Assembly: GCF_000024965.1 (NCBI RefSeq)
Contig: NC_013530.1
Span: forward strand, 1,922,001 to 1,986,000
Origin: Xylanimonas cellulosilytica DSM 15894
Lineage (GTDB): Bacteria; Actinomycetota; Actinomycetes; Actinomycetales; Cellulomonadaceae
Direction of reading: 5' to 3'
Length of the DNA: 64,000 nucleotides
Part shown: positions 59,570-64,000 of the stretch, one piece after another
Position numbering within the stretch: position 1 is the first letter of the stretch
Layout of the letters: every line of letters begins with the position of its first letter
Notes under the pieces: generated by a model
The model's input: the letters and a program-made list of their open reading frames with translations, nothing else
Databases searched by the model: none
What the model was told of the DNA's origin: nothing
Program-made: the position numbers and the translations under genes

Positions 59570-60841
59570 GTGCGCCCTGCCCCGTCGCTCCGCTGGCTCG
59601 TGTGGGGCGCCGGCCTCGCCGTGTACGTCCTGGCGGTGGCGCACCGCTCCTCGTTCGGCGTCGCAGGGCTCGCCGCGGCGGACCGGTTCGACGCCCCCGC
59701 CACCGTGCTGTCCCTGTTCGCGGTGCTGCAGCTCGGCACGTACGCGCTCATGCAGCTCCCGATGGGCATCGCCCTGGACGCATGGGGTCCGCGACGGCTG
59801 CTCACGGCCGGCGCGCTGCTCATGGCCGCGGGGCAGGCCGGCATGGCCTTCGCCCCGGACGTCGCCACCGCGATCGCGGTCCGGGTGCTCCTCGGGTGCG
59901 GCGACGCCGCCGTCTTCATCTCCGTGCTGCGGCTCGTGTGGACCTGGTTCGACGCCCGGCAGGTGCCCCTGCTGACGCAGGTCACCGGGCTGGTCGGCCA
60001 GCTCGGCCAGGTGGTCTCCGCGGTGCCCTTCGCATTCGCGCTGCACCGGTTCGGCTGGACCCCCGCGTTCGCCGCGATGGCGGTGGTCGGGGCGCTGACC
60101 GCCGCTGTCGCCGTCGCCGGGGTGCGTCCCGGGCCGCACGAGGGTGCGGCGACGCGCCGGGGCCTCGACGGGCTCGGCGCGACCCTCACCAGCCCGGGCA
60201 CCTGGCTCGGGTTCTTCGCGCACCTGCTGGGCGGCGTCAGCATCAACACCTTCCTGCTGATGTGGGGCGTCCCGTTCCTGGTCGAGGGGCACGGGCTGAG
60301 CACGGGCCAGGCGGGGGCGCTGCTGTCGCTCAGCGTGGGCGTCTCGATCGTCGCCGGGCCGATCGTCGGCGTGTTCACCGCCCGTCACCCGTTGCGCCGC
60401 ACCTGGGGGACGCTGGGCGTCACCGTGCTCACGTGCGCCGGCTGGGCGCTGGTGCTGCTCCCGACGACGCCGCGGCCCTTCTGGGTGCTCACCGTGTTCA
60501 CGGTGCTCATCTCCGTGGGCGGGCCCAGCGCACTCATCGGGATGGACCTGGCCGCCTCGTTCAACCCACCCGAGCGCCGCGGCACCGCGCAGGGCGTGGC
60601 CAACATGGGCGGGTTCGGGTCCGCGGTGCTCGTGATGCTCGCCGTCGGCGTCGTGCTCGACCAGCGCGCCCCGGCCGGTACCGCGACGCTCGCCGACTAC
60701 CGCGTCGCCCTCAGCGTGGTGCTGGTACCGATCGCCGCCGGCGTCGTCGGCATCCTGCTCACGCGGCGCCGGGTCCGCGCCACGGCCGGGATCCGCGTCC
60801 CACCCCTCACCGAGGTCTGGCAGCGCCGCCGACGGCGCTGA
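59570..60841 (+). CDS. MFS transporter
   Basis: This 423-residue protein has twelve predicted helices in two halves. RWLVWGAGLAVYVLAVAHRSSFGVAG starts helix 1 and the loop 2-3 motif is GIALDAWGPRR. The second half begins near SPGTWLGFFAHLLGGVSINTF. The substrate is unknown. Its 3' end overlaps the 3' end of the convergent S26 protease gene by 35 bases. Confidence 0.85.
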   Translation: MRPAPSLRWLVWGAGLAVYVLAVAHRSSFGVAGLAAADRFDAPATVLSLFAVLQLGTYALMQLPMGIALDAWGPRRLLTAGALLMAAGQAGMAFAPDVATAIAVRVLLGCGDAAVFISVLRLVWTWFDARQVPLLTQVTGLVGQLGQVVSAVPFAFALHRFGWTPAFAAMAVVGALTAAVAVAGVRPGPHEGAATRRGLDGLGATLTSPGTWLGFFAHLLGGVSINTFLLMWGVPFLVEGHGLSTGQAGALLSLSVGVSIVAGPIVGVFTARHPLRRTWGTLGVTVLTCAGWALVLLPTTPRPFWVLTVFTVLISVGGPSALIGMDLAASFNPPERRGTAQGVANMGGFGSAVLVMLAVGVVLDQRAPAGTATLADYRVALSVVLVPIAAGVVGILLTRRRVRATAGIRVPPLTEVWQRRRRR

Positions 60842-61286
60842 CGTCCGACGGCGGCGCCGCCCGGCGGCGGCGCCGGCCCAGCAACCGACCCACGATCTCC
60901 GCCCGGGCCACGAAGGGTGACGGCCAGGACCGGGCGTCCTCGGAGGCGTCGCGGTTGTCCCCGAGCAGCACGAACGCGCCCGCCGGGACCAGGAGCTCGC
61001 CGCGGTACGTCGACGCGGTCGCGTAGGGCTCGTCGAGCGCCGCGCCGTCGACGGCGACCCGGCCGCCGTCGAACGTCAGACGCTCGCCCGGCAGCCCGAC
61101 CACCCGCTTGACCACCCGGCGCCCGAGTCCCCGTGGCTCGGCCACCACCACGTCACCGCGCCGCAGCGCAGCCCGCGGGCCCAGCGCCCGGGTGGGCACC
61201 AGGAGCCCTGGGTGGAGGGTCGGCTCCATCGAACGGCCCTCCACCCGGGTCAGCCAGAGCACGGTGGCCTCGTCTCCGACCGTCAC
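60807..61286 (-). CDS. SodX-like S26 signal-peptidase-family protease
   Basis: This 159-residue protease has the S26 Ser/Lys dyad: Ser19 in VEGRSMEPTL and Lys60 in RRVVKRVVGLPGE, plus LLGDNRDASEDARSW. There is no N-terminal membrane helix, unlike ordinary signal peptidase I; this fits the SodX type that trims the NiSOD precursor. Its GTG overlaps the DUF6448 stop as GTGA, so it is translationally coupled. The likely substrate is the DUF6448 precursor; that is inference from gene order. Confidence 0.82.
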   Translation of the reverse strand: MTVGDEATVLWLTRVEGRSMEPTLHPGLLVPTRALGPRAALRRGDVVVAEPRGLGRRVVKRVVGLPGERLTFDGGRVAVDGAALDEPYATASTYRGELLVPAGAFVLLGDNRDASEDARSWPSPFVARAEIVGRLLGRRRRRAAPPSDVSAVGGAARPR

Positions 61287-61846
61287 GCGGGAGTGCGGCC
61301 GAGGCGGTGGTGCACCGCGTGGTGGATCATCTCGACATACGCGGCGACGGCCCCGCGCGCCCCGACGACGTCGTCCACGTCGTGGTCGCGCAACGCGATC
61401 GCACGGGCGAACCGCTCCTCGACGGTGCCGCGCTCGGCGGGTTCCACCAGCGGCAGCAGCCCGCTGACGTCGCCGGTGGCGTACGCGACGTCGCCGGCCG
61501 TGACGACCGGCGGCTGTGGCGTCCCGGCGGGCTTGATCCCGTCGAACTCGTGCCCCTCCCCGGCACGGTGGAGCCGCACCAGCCCGGTGAGGAACGCCAG
61601 CTCGGCGTCGTCGGTACCTGCGGCGGTCGCGGCCTCGAACGCGGCACGCACCGTGGCGTCGGCGTCCTTCTGCACCCACTTCAGGGCGATGTTGACGTTG
61701 CCCTCCGCGAGCGCCCGGCGGCCCGCGGTGACGACGGGGCCGTCGGCGGTGTCGCAGTGCGCGCTCGCCGGCTGCACGAGACGTTCGGCGAGGCGCTGGG
61801 CGAGGCGGTGGGCGGGACGGTGGGCGAGGCGGGTGCTGAGGGACAT
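61283..61846 (-). CDS. DUF6448 protein with NiSOD-like HCD hook precursor
   Basis: This 187-residue protein has a 29-residue Arg/Leu/Ala-rich leader without a hydrophobic core, ending PASA. It is followed by HCDTADGPVVTAGRRALAEG, so cleavage after Ala29 would give an N-terminal His-Cys-Asp. NiSOD starts HCDLPCG, using His1, Cys2 and Cys6; here Cys6 is absent. The rest (NVNIALKWVQ, VRLHRAGEG, KPAG) matches DUF6448. Ribosome site AAGGAG precedes the ATG. The role is unknown; metal binding through the new N-terminus is inferred. Confidence 0.8.
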   Translation of the reverse strand: MSLSTRLAHRPAHRLAQRLAERLVQPASAHCDTADGPVVTAGRRALAEGNVNIALKWVQKDADATVRAAFEAATAAGTDDAELAFLTGLVRLHRAGEGHEFDGIKPAGTPQPPVVTAGDVAYATGDVSGLLPLVEPAERGTVEERFARAIALRDHDVDDVVGARGAVAAYVEMIHHAVHHRLGRTPA

Positions 61847-61894
61847 GGCGGCTCCTTCTCCTGGTCGGCGACTCTGACGTCGTCGGTGCCAATC

Positions 61895-61900
61895 ACGCTA
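61895..61900 (-). promoter_or_regulatory. Candidate -10 element of the DUF6448-protease operon
   Basis: TAGCGT on the minus strand would start transcription near 61888, leaving a 40-odd-base leader with an AAGGAG ribosome site. The Fnr-type box is centred about 41.5 bases upstream of that point. Confidence 0.5.
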
Positions 61901-61922
61901 GGAGCGCCGCACCCGTGCCGCC

Positions 61923-61936
61923 TTGACCTACGTCAA
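61923..61936. promoter_or_regulatory. Crp/Fnr-type box before the DUF6448-protease operon
   Basis: TTGAC-CTAC-GTCAA is a perfect 5-bp dyad with the Fnr/Nnr-type spacing. It is centred near -41.5 relative to the start inferred from TAGCGT, the class II activation position. A Crp/Fnr gene lies just upstream. Confidence 0.6.
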
Positions 61937-61940
61937 GCCC

Positions 61941-62009
61941 TCCCTTTGAACGTACGCCCGGGTGGCGTTCTGGGAGCCAGAACGCCACTCGGGCGTACGT
62001 TCAAAGGGA
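61941..62009. repeat. 33-bp near-perfect inverted repeat
   Basis: The arms at 61941-61973 and 61977-62009 are reverse complements with one mismatch and a 3-base loop. The stem starts TCCCTTTGAACGTACG and reaches GGCGTTCTGG at the loop. It lies between the Crp/Fnr stop (62033) and the Fnr-type box. It could be a bidirectional terminator or a copy of a REP-like element. Confidence 0.85.
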
Positions 62010-62032
62010 GCAGGGCCCACGAAGGGAGCGGG

Positions 62033-62710
62033 CTACGTCGGGGTCCCGCGGTGGCCCAGCCTGGCGGGGTCGAGGATCGCGACGGCGCGTCCGGGGAGCA
62101 GCTCGACGAGCCCCTCGCGCTCGAACGTCGCCAGCCGCCGGCTGAGGGTCTCCGGCGTCGTGCCGAGGTGGGCGGCCACCTGGAACTTGGGCAGCGGCAG
62201 CCGCACGACGGCCCGACCGTCCTCCCAGGCCGTGGGCAGGTCGAGCAGGTACGCCGCGACCCGCGCGCCGACGTCGGCGGACGCCAGCGCGGCGACCATG
62301 CGTTCCGCCGACGTCAGCTTCTCGGCCAGCGCGCGCAGCATCCCGACGCCGATGCCGGGCATCCGTGCGAGGAGGTCCGCGAGGTCGGCGTGGTCGAACC
62401 GGCACAGCCGGGTGTCGACGACGGCGACGGTGTCGGTGTCCGGTGCCGCGCCCGTGAGGAACGCCTCCTCCCCCGTCACCTCACCGGGCCCGACGACGCG
62501 GACGATCGTCTCGTGCCCGCCGGCCGAGACCCGGCGGACCGTGAGCCGGCCGGTGTGCACGACGAAGAGCTGCGAGGCCCGCACCCCGGCCCGCGCGACC
62601 ACCTCGCCCGCGGCGGCGTGCACGGGGCGGGCGAACCGGGCCACCTCGGCCTGCTGACCGGGGGTGAGCCCGGCGAACACCGGGACGAGTGCGACGCAGG
62701 TGTCAGCCAC
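62033..62710 (-). CDS. Crp/Fnr-family transcriptional regulator
   Basis: This 225-residue protein has a cyclic-nucleotide-binding-like fold (about 1-120), a dimer helix and a winged helix, FQVAAHLGTTPETLSRRLATFEREGLVEL (near 178-206). One N-terminal Cys (DTCVALVPVF) is present, but not the four-Cys Fe-S set of true FNR. Start GTG 62710. The Glu/Ser residues that bind cAMP are not clear. It probably regulates the adjacent DUF6448 operon, and possibly the nitrate genes. Confidence 0.88.
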   Translation of the reverse strand: MADTCVALVPVFAGLTPGQQAEVARFARPVHAAAGEVVARAGVRASQLFVVHTGRLTVRRVSAGGHETIVRVVGPGEVTGEEAFLTGAAPDTDTVAVVDTRLCRFDHADLADLLARMPGIGVGMLRALAEKLTSAERMVAALASADVGARVAAYLLDLPTAWEDGRAVVRLPLPKFQVAAHLGTTPETLSRRLATFEREGLVELLPGRAVAILDPARLGHRGTPT

Positions 62711-62856
62711 ATCCCGATGGTCTCACCGTGCGCGGGCGCGCCGGGCACGGGACGGCGTCCCCCGGGCTCGGGATGCCGTCGGCGCCCACCGACCGTCGCG
62801 GCGTCAGCGAGGGCTGCGCGGGCCGCCCCGACCTGCGGGAACGGGGTACCGGTCCG

Positions 62857-62862
62857 TAGAGT
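62857..62862 (+). promoter_or_regulatory. Candidate -10 element of the antiporter gene (leaderless)
   Basis: TAGAGT ends 7 bases before the GTG at 62870. Confidence 0.5.
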
Positions 62863-62869
62863 CCTTGCC

Positions 62870-64000
62870 GTGGACTCTGCCCTTCTCACCCTGGCCGCCG
62901 TGTTCGCGGCCATCGCCCTCGCACCGCTCCTGGCGGCGTGGGCCAAGCGCGTCATGTCCGTGCCGCTGCCGGTCGTCGAGATCGCGCTCGGCATGCTCAT
63001 CGGTCCCGCGATCCTCGGGCTGGTCGAGCCGGGCGGGCTGCCGCAGCAGCTCGGCCGCATGGGCCTGGCGGCGATCATCTACATCGCCGGGTACGAGCTC
63101 GACTACCGGCGCATCAGCCGCCGTCAGCTCGGCTGGTCCACGGGCGGGTGGCTCCTGTCGCTGGTGCTGGCGGTCCTCGCGGGGATCGGCGTCGTCGTCG
63201 CCGCCGACGCCGCGGGCCTGGAGGTGGCGGGCGCCGCCGACATGTCCCTGGTCACCAGCGGCGTGTTCGTCGGCATCGCCCTGACGTCGACGGCGCTGAG
63301 CACCGCGATGCCTGCGCTGCGCGACGCGAATGAGACCACGACGCCGTACGGGCGTGCCATCGTCGCGGCCGGGGCGGTCGGGCAGCTGGCTCCCCTGCTG
63401 GCGCTCTCCGTGGTGTTCGGCGGGCGGCAGATCTGGTGGTCGGCGATCGCGCTCGTCGTCTTCGCGGTGCTGCTGCTCGCCGCCATGCGGATCGCCGCGC
63501 GTGGCCTGCCCACCTGGGCACGCCGCGTCATGACCACCACCATGCACTCGTCGGGGCACTTCGCGGTGCGCCTGGTCGTGTTCATGATCGCCGTGCTCGC
63601 CGCGGTGAGCGTCGAGGCGTTCGACGTCGACATGCTCGTGGGTGCGTTCGCCGCCGGCGTGCTGATGCGCCAGCTCATGAACGGTGTGGACCGCGAGGAG
63701 CGGGAGCTCACCGAGCACAAGTTCCAAGGGCTCGCGTTCGGGCTGCTCACGCCCATGTTCTTCGTCTCCACGGGCGTCGCGTTCGACCTGCGGGGCCTGT
63801 TCGCCCAGCCGCTCGCCCTCGCCCTGGTACCCGTGTTCGTGCTGGTGATGTTCGTGGCCCGCGGGTTCCCCGGCTCGCTGGTGCTGCCCCGCGGGTCCTC
63901 GGCCCGCGACCGCGTCGCCGCCATGTTCTGGACGGGTGTGGGCCTGGCCGTCGTCGTCGCCGTCGTCGACATCGCCGTGCAGGAGGGCGCGATCACCAGC
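62870..64000 (+). CDS. CPA2-type Na+/H+ or K+/H+ antiporter (3' end outside window)
   Basis: The frame is open to the window edge, giving 377 residues. Helices follow the Kef/NhaS pattern: VVEIALGMLIGPAILGL in helix 2 and IIYIAGYELDYRRI in helix 3. TSTALSTAMPALRD is a typical ion-pathway loop, and SVEAFDVDMLVGAFAAGVLMRQLM and LTPMFFVSTGVAFDL follow. Exchange of a monovalent cation for protons is the family activity. Any C-terminal TrkA-type domain lies outside the window. Confidence 0.88.
   Translation, partial: MDSALLTLAAVFAAIALAPLLAAWAKRVMSVPLPVVEIALGMLIGPAILGLVEPGGLPQQLGRMGLAAIIYIAGYELDYRRISRRQLGWSTGGWLLSLVLAVLAGIGVVVAADAAGLEVAGAADMSLVTSGVFVGIALTSTALSTAMPALRDANETTTPYGRAIVAAGAVGQLAPLLALSVVFGGRQIWWSAIALVVFAVLLLAAMRIAARGLPTWARRVMTTTMHSSGHFAVRLVVFMIAVLAAVSVEAFDVDMLVGAFAAGVLMRQLMNGVDREERELTEHKFQGLAFGLLTPMFFVSTGVAFDLRGLFAQPLALALVPVFVLVMFVARGFPGSLVLPRGSSARDRVAAMFWTGVGLAVVVAVVDIAVQEGAITS

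Noticed and set aside
61283-61846. Annotation as nickel superoxide dismutase SodN
   Set aside because: The hook is HCDTADG, lacking Pro5 and Cys6 of HCDLPCG, and the body matches DUF6448 rather than the SodN four-helix sequence.

Overview
The window is very GC-rich, densely packed bacterial chromosome. ATGA and GTGA stop/start overlaps are common, many promoters look leaderless, and the gene families (MoxR/DUF58 operon, DesA-DesB-DesCD siderophore genes, HemD-wHTH nitrate regulator, DUF6448, DUF6457) point to an actinobacterium. Micrococcales of the Cellulomonas/Promicromonospora kind is my best guess; it is inferred from gene content only. No rRNA, tRNA, CRISPR array or complete insertion sequence was recognised.

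Layout. Bases 1-4503 hold the 3' end of a DUF4129, MoxR ATPase, DUF58 operon with small membrane proteins and a GNAT. Bases 4579-11521 hold housekeeping and accessory genes: Dps, a degenerate tyrosine-recombinase-like ORF bracketed by short direct repeats, a YigZ protein, a eukaryotic-type UDP-glucose pyrophosphorylase, YciO, a LysR regulator, a RibD-like reductase and a class II Fic protein. Bases 11562-19918 (minus strand) form a five-gene NRPS-independent siderophore operon. It has a DesA-type decarboxylase, DesB-type N-hydroxylase, fused DesC-DesD, a penicillin-acylase-family amidase and a second acyltransferase, and it is preceded by two candidate DtxR/IdeR iron boxes. Bases 20055-26976 carry a lipase-maturation-factor-like membrane protein, a heterodimeric ABC exporter, an HNH protein, a 42-residue small ORF and an SDR.

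Bases 27062-58273 are one large nitrogen-oxide and molybdenum island. On the minus strand are narK, nasA, nasB, moeA, moaC, mog-moaE and moeB-rhodanese, then nirB, nirD, nnaR, a sirohydrochlorin chelatase and two membrane-anchored DUF3105/DUF305 proteins. After a divergent LuxR/STAND-type regulator, the plus strand carries narGHJI, a second narK, moeA2, mobA, a DUF6457 protein, moaA and moaD. Together these encode nitrate uptake, assimilatory nitrate and nitrite reduction, respiratory nitrate reduction, and Mo-cofactor synthesis from MoaA through MobA.

Bases 58505-64000 hold an AraC regulator, an MFS transporter, an S26 protease translationally coupled to a DUF6448 protein, a Crp/Fnr regulator and the start of a CPA2-type antiporter. 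The DUF6448-protease pair is the most intriguing system. It copies the NiSOD (SodN-SodX) gene logic but has an HCDT rather than HCDLPCG hook. Its likely promoter has a TTGAC-N4-GTCAA Fnr-type box at about -41.5, and a 33-bp inverted repeat separates it from the Crp/Fnr gene.
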